Shown: positions 18,364-27,231, counted from the first letter of the stretch. The stretch is 64,000 nt of DNA from Alterisphingorhabdus sp038748365 (GCA_038748365.1 JBCDIZ010000007.1:62001-126000); one strand, 5' to 3'. The notes: generated by a model not told the origin, from the sequence alone. Program-made: numbers and translations.

Positions 18364-19143
18364 ATGGCCTATCAGGAGTGGAAGGGCGCTTCACCTCTAG
18401 GCTATGTGCGTTTTGCACTTCGCGTGCTCACGATGGTTGCCGCGCTGCTCGTTTGTGTACCGCTCTATTATATCTGGCGCATATTGCGCCTGTCTAACCC
18501 TTGGCCACTGCTTTTCTTGAGAAGCGTCGGTTTTGCCTGCGGTGCACGGGTCCGCGTGATCGGCACTCCCATCAAGCGTGATGTGTTCTTTGTCGCCAAC
18601 CACCTGTCTTGGGTCGATATCCCGATATTGGGCGGCTATAATGGCAGTGCCTTTGTAGCACAGGACGGCATTGCCTCTTGGCCTTTTATTGGCTGGTTGT
18701 GCACACTGAATAATACCATTTTCGTATCGCGCGCTGACCGTATGGGCGTTGCCAAGCAGATCAACCAGCTGCGCGATGCATTGGAAGAAACTTGGGCCGT
18801 CACCGTTTTTCCCGAAGGTACAACCACTGATGGCTCTCTGCTGTTACCCTTCAAGGCACCTTTGCTGGCCGTGCTCGATCCACCACCTCCCGGGATTTTA
18901 GTGCAGCCAGTATTTATCGATTTTGGCGATGCCGCACGCGATATTGCCTGGATTGGCGAAGAAGGTGCACCGAATAATGCCTGGCGCCTGCTTACACGTC
19001 CCGGCAATTACAGGGTTGAATTACATTTCTTAGAACCTTTTGACCCACAGGACTATAAGGGCCGCAAAATGATTGCGGCAGAAGCGCGCAACCGCATACA
19101 GGAAGCGCTTTCGGCTTCCCTCAACGGTGAGGGCGCTATATAG
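18364..19143 (+). CDS. plsC: 1-acyl-sn-glycerol-3-phosphate acyltransferase (PlsC family)
   Basis: A 259-residue inner-membrane lysophospholipid acyltransferase. One membrane helix (about 20-40, RVLTMVAALLVCVPLYYIW) precedes the acyltransferase core with HX4D in NHLSWVDIPI near residue 80 and FPEGTTTDG near 150. It converts lysophosphatidate to phosphatidate, though sphingomonad paralogues may act on ornithine lipids or haem-related substrates. The start is the first ATG after the fur stop; the open frame runs back into fur, so a non-ATG start (for example TTG at 18268) is possible. It ends nine bases before miaB. Confidence 0.88.
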   Translation: MAYQEWKGASPLGYVRFALRVLTMVAALLVCVPLYYIWRILRLSNPWPLLFLRSVGFACGARVRVIGTPIKRDVFFVANHLSWVDIPILGGYNGSAFVAQDGIASWPFIGWLCTLNNTIFVSRADRMGVAKQINQLRDALEETWAVTVFPEGTTTDGSLLLPFKAPLLAVLDPPPPGILVQPVFIDFGDAARDIAWIGEEGAPNNAWRLLTRPGNYRVELHFLEPFDPQDYKGRKMIAAEARNRIQEALSASLNGEGAI

Positions 19144-19152
19144 GCCTGCGCC

Positions 19153-20535
19153 ATGTCGGAAACAGCACAGATTCGAGAGCAGGGCACGGCCAGCGCTAAG
19201 GCAGAAGAAACGGATAGCGAGAAAAAGCGCTATTTCGTCAAATCCTTTGGCTGTCAGATGAATGTCTATGATGGCGAGCGTATGGGGGAGATGCTCGACG
19301 CCGAAGGCATGGTCGCAACCAGCAACCCGGATGATGCCGATGTCGTTGTGCTCAACACCTGCCATATCCGCGAAAAAGCAGCCGAGAAGGTCTATTCCGA
19401 TATTGGCCGCTTGCGCCGTCCCGATGGTTCTAGCCCAACCATTGCGGTGGCCGGATGCGTAGCACAGGCTGAAGGTGCCGAAATCACCCGCCGCGCTCCT
19501 AGTGTCGATGTCGTGGTCGGCCCACAAGCCTATCACCGTCTGCCCTCGATGCTGGAAACTGCAGCCAAGGGCGAGCGCGCTATCGATACCGATATGCCGC
19601 CCAACTCCAAATTCGGTGTCCTGCCCTCGCGCCCGAAACAGCCGCGACCGACCGCTTTTCTGACGGTGCAGGAAGGCTGTGATAAATTCTGCACCTATTG
19701 CGTCGTACCTTATACCCGCGGCGCGGAAATCTCGCGCAAATGGAGTGCCATTGTAGACGAAGCCAAGGCGCTGGTTGATGGCGGGGTGAAGGAAATCACC
19801 CTGCTCGGTCAGAATGTCAACGCCTGGATGGGCGAGGACGACAAGGGCCAAGAGCAAGGCCTGGATGGCCTGATCCGAGAACTTGATAAAATCGCTGGGC
19901 TGAAGCGCATCCGCTACACCACCAGCCACCCCAATGACATGACCCAAGGCCTGATCGACGCACATGGCGAGGTGGAAAGCCTGATGCCCTATCTGCATCT
20001 GCCAGTGCAATCCGGCAGCAACTCGATCCTACAAGCAATGAACCGCAGCCACAGCGCCGAAAGCTATTTGGCCATATTGGAAAAAGTCCGTGAGGCTCGT
20101 CCGGGTATCGCTATTTCCGGCGACTTTATCGTCGGCTTCCCCGGTGAGAGTGACGAGGATTTTGAAGCAACTATGGCGATCATCGAAGCCGCCAATTATT
20201 CTCAAGCCTTCAGCTTCAAATACAGCCCGCGCCCCGGCACCCCGGCGGCAACCATGGACCATCAAATCCCGCGCGAGGTGATGGACGAGCGGCTGCAACG
20301 CCTGCAGGCCCTGTTGAATAAGCAACAATCCGACTTCAACGCCGCAACCATCGGCAAACGTACCCAGGTTCTGCTTGAACGCAGAGGCAAGAAACCAGGT
20401 CAGCTCATCGGCAAGTCACCTTGGCTGCAATCGGTGCATATTGATGATGCAAATCAAGAAATTGGCGATATGGTGACGGTCGATATTATCAGCGCCGGTC
20501 CGAATAGTATTAAGGGACAGCTACCGCAGATTTGA
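19153..20535 (+). CDS. miaB: tRNA-2-methylthio-N6-dimethylallyladenosine synthase MiaB
   Basis: A 460-residue radical-SAM methylthiotransferase modifying A37 of tRNAs. The N-terminal UPF0004 domain holds the three cluster cysteines (KSFGCQMNVYD, VLNTCHIREKA, VAGCVAQAEG). The radical-SAM core has the CxxxCxxC motif in CDKFCTYCVVPYTRG, and a C-terminal TRAM domain ends near GQLPQI. Full length. Part of the conserved tsaB-rimI-fur-plsC-miaB-phoH run. Confidence 0.97.
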   Translation: MSETAQIREQGTASAKAEETDSEKKRYFVKSFGCQMNVYDGERMGEMLDAEGMVATSNPDDADVVVLNTCHIREKAAEKVYSDIGRLRRPDGSSPTIAVAGCVAQAEGAEITRRAPSVDVVVGPQAYHRLPSMLETAAKGERAIDTDMPPNSKFGVLPSRPKQPRPTAFLTVQEGCDKFCTYCVVPYTRGAEISRKWSAIVDEAKALVDGGVKEITLLGQNVNAWMGEDDKGQEQGLDGLIRELDKIAGLKRIRYTTSHPNDMTQGLIDAHGEVESLMPYLHLPVQSGSNSILQAMNRSHSAESYLAILEKVREARPGIAISGDFIVGFPGESDEDFEATMAIIEAANYSQAFSFKYSPRPGTPAATMDHQIPREVMDERLQRLQALLNKQQSDFNAATIGKRTQVLLERRGKKPGQLIGKSPWLQSVHIDDANQEIGDMVTVDIISAGPNSIKGQLPQI

Positions 20536-20563
20536 TCATTGGCTCGCTTACCGTCACAGCAGT

Positions 20564-21487
20564 TTAGTTAATCGTCTCGGCAGCCTCTACTGCATCAGCA
20601 TATTCATCAGCGACAAGACTAAGTGTTGATCCATAACGTGCGGTCCACATATTATTACGATAATAGGCTGACAGAAAGGCCCGATCAAATTCGGTCAGTC
20701 CGTCCGGACCGCCATAATCAGAAAATAGTGACAAGATAGTATCGGTAGATGAGACTTCGTCATTAGGTGTTTCTGTTACCGGTAACAGTGCCCTCATGGT
20801 AGCAAAGTCCGCCAATTGGCCGATAGTACTATCGCCAATCTCAGCCCAATCAAACAGGACAATAGATGCAGCGACTATCTGGCTGGAAGCACCTTCTATC
20901 CTCCCGCTACCAGCCTCTGGGTTATCATAGACGTCCGGAAACTCGACCCCAAGTAATCCCTTGACCCGATTAGTTCGCTGCAGCTTGTTGCCGAATCTGT
21001 CCCCTGGGACTGTCACACGCCATGCTCTACTTGCCACAGCTGCATTTAGAAGCCGCTTTCTTTCAGAAGATAGTCTGCTGCCGAAAAGCCAAGCCTGGTC
21101 TTTTGCCAGCGTCCTCATTTCTTCTTCAATGTTGTCAACAAAACCGACAATCATATTGGGAGCACATTTTGACTTAGATACACTTAAGTTTGCGTACGCT
21201 AGGTTACGATAAACCTGCTGACGAAAGACATCACTTTGCTGTTTGTCGAGACCGATTATCGCTAGGCAAATAGGGTCAGAGAAACGAGGCATTGGCTTGC
21301 GACTGCTAGGTCTCATTGCAACTGTGTCCGCCAGCTGACGCGCGGCTTTTTCAATCTCCAGCCGTCGACCAGTTACAACGATTTCATCACCTTCACTGAC
21401 CGACTCAGATTGCGTTTCAACAGCCTGAAACGCAAAGCTCGGCACCGTAAAGAAAATCACCGCCAAGATTGATAGATATTTCAGCAT
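20564..21487 (-). CDS. Uncharacterised secreted protein with DEIVVTGRR N-terminus
   Basis: A 307-residue protein I do not recognise. A signal peptide (MLKYLSILAVIFFTVPSFAF) is followed near residue 38 by DEIVVTGRRLEIEKAARQLA. EIVVTGRR is the usual plug-domain opening of sphingomonad TonB-dependent receptors, but here it heads a small mostly polar protein without barrel strands. Two conserved-looking cysteines occur (DPICLAII and SKCAPNM). The start ATG at 21487 is chosen over a TTG at 21502. It lies on the opposite strand between miaB and phoH, interrupting the normal order, and its codon use is more AT-rich than that of the flanking genes. Confidence 0.75.
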   Translation of the reverse strand: MLKYLSILAVIFFTVPSFAFQAVETQSESVSEGDEIVVTGRRLEIEKAARQLADTVAMRPSSRKPMPRFSDPICLAIIGLDKQQSDVFRQQVYRNLAYANLSVSKSKCAPNMIVGFVDNIEEEMRTLAKDQAWLFGSRLSSERKRLLNAAVASRAWRVTVPGDRFGNKLQRTNRVKGLLGVEFPDVYDNPEAGSGRIEGASSQIVAASIVLFDWAEIGDSTIGQLADFATMRALLPVTETPNDEVSSTDTILSLFSDYGGPDGLTEFDRAFLSAYYRNNMWTARYGSTLSLVADEYADAVEAAETIN

Positions 21488-21669
21488 CACCTGCCATTTC
21501 AAAATTTTTTATTTTGCCTAAGCCACTTGTTAGTAACCCGCGATGAATATGTGATGAGACTTTCGACAGAATGGCATGATAAAGGCACCAAATAGTTTTA
21601 GAGTCCCCATCGAGTCAGCGATTGCCTATTTCTCAGCAAACGCTAGTGGTATAGAAACAAAGGAATTCT

Positions 21670-22707
21670 ATGCCCAAAAGACAGAATCGCGAACCACATC
21701 CTGCTGATCTCGCCAATGAACCCGTTTCAGGCGAGGCAGCGGGCAGAGCCCATATCGAAGTCACCTTCGACGATTCACATCTTTTAGTGCCGCTTTTTGG
21801 GCAGTTTGACCAGAATCTCGTTGCCATCGAAAACCGGCTCGGTGTCTATATCTCGGCGCGCGGCAATCATATCAAGATTGAGGGTGACAGCGAGGCCATT
21901 GCGCGTGCGCGCGATGTACTGACGGGCCTCTATAATCGCCTCGAAAAAGGACAGGAAATTGATGGCGGTGCGGTTGAGGCGTTGATCTCCATGTCATCGG
22001 AACCGACGCTGGACGGGATTATCCGCAAGGACGTCTCCGAAGCGCCGACAGTGATGATCCGCACCCGCAAGAAAACGATTGTGCCGCGTTCGGCAACGCA
22101 ATTACCCTATATGCAGGCATTGGCGCGCGACGATATTATCTTTGCGCTCGGCCCTGCCGGTACCGGCAAAACCTATCTCGCAGTGGCGCAGGCGGTGGCG
22201 CAACTCATCACTGGCTCGGTTGACCGGCTGATCCTGTCGCGTCCGGCAGTAGAGGCCGGGGAAAATCTCGGCTTCCTTCCCGGCGATATGAAGGACAAAG
22301 TCGATCCCTATCTTCGGCCGCTTTATGACGCACTGTATGACACACTGCCTGCCGAACAGGTGGAGCGCCGAATTGCCAGTGGCGAAATTGAGATTGCGCC
22401 GCTCGCCTTTATGCGCGGACGCACTCTCGCCAATGCCTTTGTCATTCTCGATGAAGCGCAGAACACCACACAGGCGCAGATAAAGATGTTCCTCACCCGC
22501 TTCGGTCTTAACAGCCGCATGGTGATTTGCGGTGATCCGAAGCAGGTGGATTTACCGCGCAGCCAGATTTCGGGGCTACAGGATGCGGTGGATCGGCTTG
22601 ATGGGGTCGAAGGTATTAGCGCAATCCGCTTCAACTCAGGCGATGTGGTGCGCCACCCGATCGTCAGCCGCATTGTCGATGCCTATGAGGGCAATGGCGC
22701 AGATTAG
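21670..22707 (+). CDS. ybeZ: PhoH-like ATPase (YbeZ family)
   Basis: A 345-residue P-loop ATPase. The Walker A is in ALGPAGTGKTYLAVAQ near residue 160 and Walker B in AFVILDEAQNTT, with ICGDPKQVDLPR as sensor motif. The N-terminal third is the KH-like YbeZ extension. It normally works beside the endonuclease YbeY in RNA metabolism; here ybeY is the next plus-strand gene but is separated by a minus-strand membrane-protein gene. A good AAGGAA Shine-Dalgarno precedes the ATG. Confidence 0.94.
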   Translation: MPKRQNREPHPADLANEPVSGEAAGRAHIEVTFDDSHLLVPLFGQFDQNLVAIENRLGVYISARGNHIKIEGDSEAIARARDVLTGLYNRLEKGQEIDGGAVEALISMSSEPTLDGIIRKDVSEAPTVMIRTRKKTIVPRSATQLPYMQALARDDIIFALGPAGTGKTYLAVAQAVAQLITGSVDRLILSRPAVEAGENLGFLPGDMKDKVDPYLRPLYDALYDTLPAEQVERRIASGEIEIAPLAFMRGRTLANAFVILDEAQNTTQAQIKMFLTRFGLNSRMVICGDPKQVDLPRSQISGLQDAVDRLDGVEGISAIRFNSGDVVRHPIVSRIVDAYEGNGAD

Positions 22708-22718
22708 GCCCTGACCTC

Positions 22719-22740
22719 AGGGCCAGGACCTACGAAACCC
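22719..22740. repeat. Terminal fragment of the palindromic element
   Basis: AGGGCCAGGACCTACGAAAC matches the left end of the element at 5310 (AGGGTCAGGACCTATGAAAT) with a few changes. It sits exactly at the break where a minus-strand gene now separates phoH and ybeY. Confidence 0.6.
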
Positions 22741-23489
22741 TAATCCGATTTTTTGATCGCCAGCCCTGGTACTTTTTTAAGCACGCCAGTCGCGGTTAAA
22801 ATCAGCAGAATTCCACAGATCACCAGCACATAGCCGCCAAAACCAAATTCCAGATTGAACAGTCGGCGTGCATAAGCATTTGTGATTTCCGATTCCAAGG
22901 CCCCTATGACCAGCAAGTATACAAAAATTGAGAACAGGCAGAGCAACGCAGTCGCCCACTCAAGCTTTTTGCTGCGGCTGCCGGCAATTTCACGATAAAT
23001 CGCAATGCCTGCCACAACCGGAATAAGCCATAGAAAATAGGCAAAAAATGATGCAACGCCAAACCCGTCGCCCGCACCGAATATGCCTAATGAGTCTGCG
23101 ATATCATCCAGTTTTCCGCCCAGAGCAAGAGCAGTTGCACTTTCGTTCCTCACAACCACAAAATTCAGGAAAATCGTCGATAATATGGCGATAATTTCAA
23201 CCAGTAATTGCGGCCGTGTGGTAATGAATGCCAGCTTATCATCACCAATCTCAACATTGCCGAGTTTCTCACCGATATTCCCGCCCACGCTGGAAAGAGC
23301 AGCGCCCAGAGATGCAGAGGTCAGATAGATTTCACTCGCTGTGCCGTCCTTGCCGATAAAGTCGACTTTATCCTGCACTTTAGGCGGACGTTCGCCTTTC
23401 CATTCAGCCAGTTCAAAGCTGTAGCGGTTGCCATCTTCGCCGGAAATAGCACCCTTATCGCCATCGAAACCCAGTATTTGACCTTCCAT
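22740..23489 (-). CDS. Membrane protein with cold-shock-like N-terminal domain
   Basis: A 249-residue protein not recognised as a named family. Residues 1-60 (MEGQILGFDGDKGAISGEDG onward) read like a small OB-fold of cold-shock type: G-x-x-x-x-F-x-x-x-K-G-x-I followed by a basic/acidic strand. The rest has about four membrane segments (about 97-115, 150-172, 182-202, 218-238). Similar CSD-plus-membrane proteins occur in proteobacteria, with unknown function. It is inserted antisense between phoH and ybeY. The start ATG at 23489 is chosen over 23513 because the upstream eight residues are outside the domain. Confidence 0.75.
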   Translation of the reverse strand: MEGQILGFDGDKGAISGEDGNRYSFELAEWKGERPPKVQDKVDFIGKDGTASEIYLTSASLGAALSSVGGNIGEKLGNVEIGDDKLAFITTRPQLLVEIIAILSTIFLNFVVVRNESATALALGGKLDDIADSLGIFGAGDGFGVASFFAYFLWLIPVVAGIAIYREIAGSRSKKLEWATALLCLFSIFVYLLVIGALESEITNAYARRLFNLEFGFGGYVLVICGILLILTATGVLKKVPGLAIKKSD

Positions 23490-23634
23490 AAAAATTCCCC
23501 TGTGGTTTGCCACCGCAGCAATATTGCTACATAAATCTGTTCAAATTGCCAGACGAATATTTTTGCAGTGCAGCAATGTATGTTCCGGCATGTATAGGCA
23601 GTGAACTTGTCACTTACAGCAGAGACAGAATGAC

Positions 23635-24123
23635 ATGCAGTTGGACTGCTCGATTGAAACATCATGGCCGCTGGATACTATTGATAGTATTGCGCAAAAG
23701 GCTGCTGCAGCGGTGGCGATACTTATACCTGAAAGCGCAAATTCGCGCTTGTCTGCAAGCTTGCTATTGTCTGATGATTGCACTGTTCATAAGCTTAACC
23801 GGGAATGGCGCGACAAGGACAAGCCGACCAATGTGCTGTCTTTTCCAATGCTGTCTGCTGATGAACTGGAAGATATAGCGGTTGATGGTCCACCTATTTT
23901 GCTGGGCGATATTATATTGGCATATGAAACGTGTCAGCGCGAGGCCGATGACAAGCAGATTCCATTGGAGCGGCACATTACCCATTTGATCATTCACGGC
24001 ATGCTGCATCTGCTCGGTTATGACCATATGAACGATGCCGAGGCAGACACTATGGAGGCTCTGGAGATAAAAGCCCTTGCCAGCCTGGGCCTTCCCGATC
24101 CATATTCGCACGATCCACAATAG
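23635..24123 (+). CDS. ybeY: Endoribonuclease YbeY
   Basis: A 162-residue zinc-dependent RNA endonuclease for 16S rRNA 3'-end maturation and ribosome quality control. The metal motif HGxxHLxGYDH is in HLIIHGMLHLLGYDHMNDAE near residue 123. RDKDKPTNVLSFP near residue 60 is the second family signature. It lies 26 bases before corC, the conserved order. Confidence 0.95.
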   Translation: MQLDCSIETSWPLDTIDSIAQKAAAAVAILIPESANSRLSASLLLSDDCTVHKLNREWRDKDKPTNVLSFPMLSADELEDIAVDGPPILLGDIILAYETCQREADDKQIPLERHITHLIIHGMLHLLGYDHMNDAEADTMEALEIKALASLGLPDPYSHDPQ

Positions 24124-24149
24124 CTTTAGAGGTTAAGAAACCGCGCATA

Positions 24150-25106
24150 ATGCCAGAAGGAGACAGTAGGCGCAGCCAGACTGCGCAAGACGAGGAAGAG
24201 GGGAGCGGGCAATTATGGCGCTCGCTAAAATCTTTCTTCACCGGACAGGGTCGCGATCAATCGCTACGCAAGCAGCTTGAGGAAGCGATTGACGAACATG
24301 AGGATAATGGCGGCGATGTGCCGTCCGAGCCCGATGGCGACCTCTCCCCGCTAGAGCGCGAGATGCTGCGCAATCTACTCCATTTCAGCGAACATGATGC
24401 CGATGATGTCGCGGTGCCACGCAGCGAGGTCGTCGCTATCCCCACCAGCGCCAGCTTTCAGGAGGTCATCGACACCTTCTCCGAGCACGGCCATAGCCGT
24501 ATCCCGGTCTATAAGGAGTCGCTCGACGACATTATCGGCATGATCCATATCAAGGATGTGTTCGCGATCCTCGCCAAGGGGTGCGATTACCCCGAAGACT
24601 GGTCTGACCTGATCCGCCAGCCTCGCTTTGTGCCACAATCCATGGGTGCGCTCGATATGCTCGCCGATATGCGCAAGCATCGCACCCATTTGGCGATTGT
24701 GCTCGATGAATATTCAGGCACCGATGGCATTGTCACCATTGAGGATCTGGTCGAGGAAATTGTCGGTGAGATTGAGGATGAGCATGACGAAGAGCCTGAG
24801 GATATGCTGATCCGGCAGGACGATGGCAGCTGGGATGCCGATGCGCGCGCAGAGCTCGACGATGTGGCCGAGCAGATTGATCCCCTGCTGGCGGAAATTG
24901 ACGAGGATGTCGACACGCTGGGTGGATTGGCGTTTGTGCTGGCCGGTGAAGTGCCCTCAGCCGGGCAGACATTGGAGCATCCAAGCGGCTGGACCATCCA
25001 TGTGCTCGAAAGCGACGGACGGCGGGTGAGCCGTCTCAATCTGAGGCAGACCGATTCCACTCATAAGGCTGATGCTATAAAGAGAGTAGCAAACGGCACC
25101 GGATAA
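24150..25106 (+). CDS. corC: CorC/HlyC-family CBS-domain protein
   Basis: A 318-residue soluble protein with two CBS domains (about 75-205: DVAVPRSEVVAIPTSASFQE, DDIIGMIHIKDVFAIL, the segment starting THLAIVLDEYSGTDGIVTIE) and the C-terminal CorC_HlyC domain (about 230-310; DVDTLGGLAFVLAGEVPSAG). The family is linked to Mg/Co efflux. In many alphaproteobacteria lnt follows; here a glycosyltransferase does. Confidence 0.92.
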   Translation: MPEGDSRRSQTAQDEEEGSGQLWRSLKSFFTGQGRDQSLRKQLEEAIDEHEDNGGDVPSEPDGDLSPLEREMLRNLLHFSEHDADDVAVPRSEVVAIPTSASFQEVIDTFSEHGHSRIPVYKESLDDIIGMIHIKDVFAILAKGCDYPEDWSDLIRQPRFVPQSMGALDMLADMRKHRTHLAIVLDEYSGTDGIVTIEDLVEEIVGEIEDEHDEEPEDMLIRQDDGSWDADARAELDDVAEQIDPLLAEIDEDVDTLGGLAFVLAGEVPSAGQTLEHPSGWTIHVLESDGRRVSRLNLRQTDSTHKADAIKRVANGTG

Positions 25107-25217
25107 TCCATAAAAGCAAGCGCTTTATTGCTAAATGGCATCCGGATTTATCTGATTATTGCTATCCGGTTTTCATTTTGGACAATCGCACCGCCTTATG
25201 CCAAAGCGCTTCGCATC

Positions 25218-26399
25218 ATGGACATTTCTGATCTTCGTATTGCCCTTTTCAGCGGCAATTATAATTATGTGCGTGACGGCGCCAATCAGGCGCTGAACCG
25301 CTTGGTCGCCTATCTGCTGCGCCAGAATGCCAAGGTACGTGTCTATTCGCCGACCACCGATACGCCAGCGTTCGAGCCGACGGGTGATCTGATCAGCGTA
25401 CCCAGCTTTGCCATTCCCAATCGCCCGGAATATCGCGTACCGATGATGCTCAGCCCCGGCGTCAAGAAAGACCTCAAGGTCTTTGCCCCCAATATCGTCC
25501 ACCTTTCCAGCCCGGACATTGCCGCGCACAGCGCCACGCGGTGGGCAAAGAAGCATGATATCCCGATGCTCGCCTCAGTACATACCCGGTTCGAGACCTA
25601 TCCGCGCTATTACAATATGGCCTTTTTGGAGCCGATTTTGGTGGCCGGGCTCAGGCGTTTCTATCGCCGTTGCGATGCGATTGTCGCGCCGTCGGACTCC
25701 ATGGCGCAACTGCTGCGCGATCAGCGGATGAACTATGATGTCGGCATCTGGTCACGCGGCGTTGATCGCGACATTTTCCATCCATCGAAGCGCGATATGG
25801 AATGGCGGCGCTCTTTTGGCATTGTTGATGAGGATCAGGTGGTCGGCTTTGTCGGGCGGCTGGTTATGGAGAAGGGGCTGGATGTCTTTTCTGACACGAT
25901 TGACCGGCTGGAACGACGCGGAGTGGCGCATAAGGTGCTGATTGTCGGTGAGGGTCCGGCGCGGCAATGGTTTGAGTCGCGCCTGCCCAATGCGATTTTC
26001 GCCGGCTTCCAGAGCGGGCCCGATCTCGGTCGTGCGACCGCCAGCATGGATATGCTGCTTAATCCCTCGGTAACCGAGACCTTCGGCAATGTGACGCTGG
26101 AAGCAATGGCTTGCGGTATCCCGGTGGTGGCAGCGCGCGCCACCGGAAGCCTCAGCCTTGTCGCTGATGGCGTTTCCGGTCGGTTGATCCGCCCCGGCGC
26201 AGTGCAAAACTATGCCGATGCGCTGCAGGACTATTGCGAGAACCCGGAATTGGCGCGTGAACATGGTGCTGCCGGGGCTAAGCGTGCAGAACGCTATAGC
26301 TGGGACCGGATCAACCATGGCCTGGCCGAAACCTATGTCCGCTTGGTGCGCCAACGTGCAGAAGGGACCAAGCATCTGGCATTTGAGGCTTTGCGGTAG
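25218..26399 (+). CDS. GT4-family glycosyltransferase
   Basis: A 393-residue GT-B glycosyltransferase. The N-terminal half has RIALFSGNYNYVRDGANQAL and HTRFETYPRYY; the C-terminal donor domain has GFVGRLVMEKGLDVF, RGVDRDIFHPS and the EX7E region SVTETFGNVTLEAMACGIPV. The pattern is close to the MgtA/PimB/SqdX mannosyl- or sulfoquinovosyl-diacylglycerol transferases, so a glycolipid product is likely. The start MDISDLRIALF at 25218 is preferred; the open frame runs 30 residues further back without matching the family. It stands alone. Confidence 0.87.
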   Translation: MDISDLRIALFSGNYNYVRDGANQALNRLVAYLLRQNAKVRVYSPTTDTPAFEPTGDLISVPSFAIPNRPEYRVPMMLSPGVKKDLKVFAPNIVHLSSPDIAAHSATRWAKKHDIPMLASVHTRFETYPRYYNMAFLEPILVAGLRRFYRRCDAIVAPSDSMAQLLRDQRMNYDVGIWSRGVDRDIFHPSKRDMEWRRSFGIVDEDQVVGFVGRLVMEKGLDVFSDTIDRLERRGVAHKVLIVGEGPARQWFESRLPNAIFAGFQSGPDLGRATASMDMLLNPSVTETFGNVTLEAMACGIPVVAARATGSLSLVADGVSGRLIRPGAVQNYADALQDYCENPELAREHGAAGAKRAERYSWDRINHGLAETYVRLVRQRAEGTKHLAFEALR

Positions 26400-26411
26400 A
26401 CACTTCCAAAG

Positions 26412-26490
26412 CCGTTCGGGCTGAGCTTGTCGAAGCCCTGTTCTTCTTTTGAAATAAAGAGCGGCCCTTCGACAAGCTCAGGGCGAACGG
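26412..26490. repeat. Inverted repeat between convergent genes (TTCGACAAGCTCAGG family)
   Basis: Arms CCGTTCGGGCTGAGCTTGTC… at 26412-26435 and …GACAAGCTCAGGGCGAACGG at 26467-26490 pair with two mismatches over 24 bp. This dispersed palindrome is common in many proteobacterial genomes. It may act as a two-way terminator here. Confidence 0.75.
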
Positions 26491-26509
26491 AATTTAGTGT
26501 CTGCTTCCC

Positions 26510-27163
26510 TTACAACCGCTCAATCTTCTGCGCCGCCTCATCCAGTATCTCCGCAATCGAATGGCGCATGTCGTCATCCATATCGCTGCGTGCGACACGA
26601 TTACCCAAGGCGGACATCAGATTGCCAATCGCCCGCCCTACCGGCGCACCCGCCTTGCGCGAGCGTGCGCGTTTGCTTTCACCGGTGCTGTCGAGCCGAT
26701 CCATCAGGCCCGCTATGCTGTCCTCATTCTTATCGATTTCGGCTCGGCCATCATCGGTGATGGTGAAAATCTTGCGCGAGCCTTCCGCTTCTTCCTGAGC
26801 AATCAGGCCGCTATCTTCGAGCAGATTGAGCGTCGGATAGATTACACCGGGGCTGGGCGCATAGCTGCCCTCGGTCATATCCTCGATGGCACGGATCAGG
26901 TCATAGCCATGGCGCGGCTCATCAGCGATCAGTTTCAGCAGCACCAGCCGCAACTCGCCACTGTCAAACATACGCCGTTTGCGCCGTCCACGGTTGCCTT
27001 TGGTGCCATTTTCCCATCCGCCGGACCATTGCTGGCGTTTTCTCGCTCGTCGACCGGTGCCGCCCCAGCGCCCGCCAAAGGCCGCCATAATGGCTTCAGG
27101 GATCGCGGCCATTTCCTCGGCAAATTCGTCCGGGTCAAATCCGTATGTATAGCGTTTTGTCAT
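26510..27163 (-). CDS. PadR-family transcriptional regulator
   Basis: A 217-residue regulator. The PadR winged helix spans about residues 65-150 (FDSGELRLVLLKLIADEPRH, GYDLIRAIEDM, SPGVIYPTLNLLEDSGLI). A 60-residue Gly/Arg-rich N-terminal extension and an alpha-helical C-terminus flank it, an arrangement seen in sphingomonad PadR proteins. It is transcribed away from rarA, and a palindrome at 27212-27231 upstream of its start is a candidate autoregulatory operator. Confidence 0.9.
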   Translation of the reverse strand: MTKRYTYGFDPDEFAEEMAAIPEAIMAAFGGRWGGTGRRARKRQQWSGGWENGTKGNRGRRKRRMFDSGELRLVLLKLIADEPRHGYDLIRAIEDMTEGSYAPSPGVIYPTLNLLEDSGLIAQEEAEGSRKIFTITDDGRAEIDKNEDSIAGLMDRLDSTGESKRARSRKAGAPVGRAIGNLMSALGNRVARSDMDDDMRHSIAEILDEAAQKIERL

Positions 27164-27211
27164 TACACTCTCCTGTGTTTCCGTATTACTCGGTTACCCT
27201 TTCGATAGTTT

Positions 27212-27231
27212 AAGATATATCTTTTTATATC
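27212..27231. promoter_or_regulatory. Candidate PadR operator
   Basis: A perfect 12-bp palindrome AAGATATATCTT (27212-27223) overlaps a second dyad GATATA-N6-TATATC (27214-27231), 48 bases upstream of the PadR start and 67 bases from the rarA start. Nested AT-rich dyads are typical of PadR autoregulation; the assignment is by position. Confidence 0.5.

Noticed and set aside
19030..20010. A 326-residue minus-strand frame
   Set aside because: It lies entirely opposite plsC and miaB, which have clear motifs.
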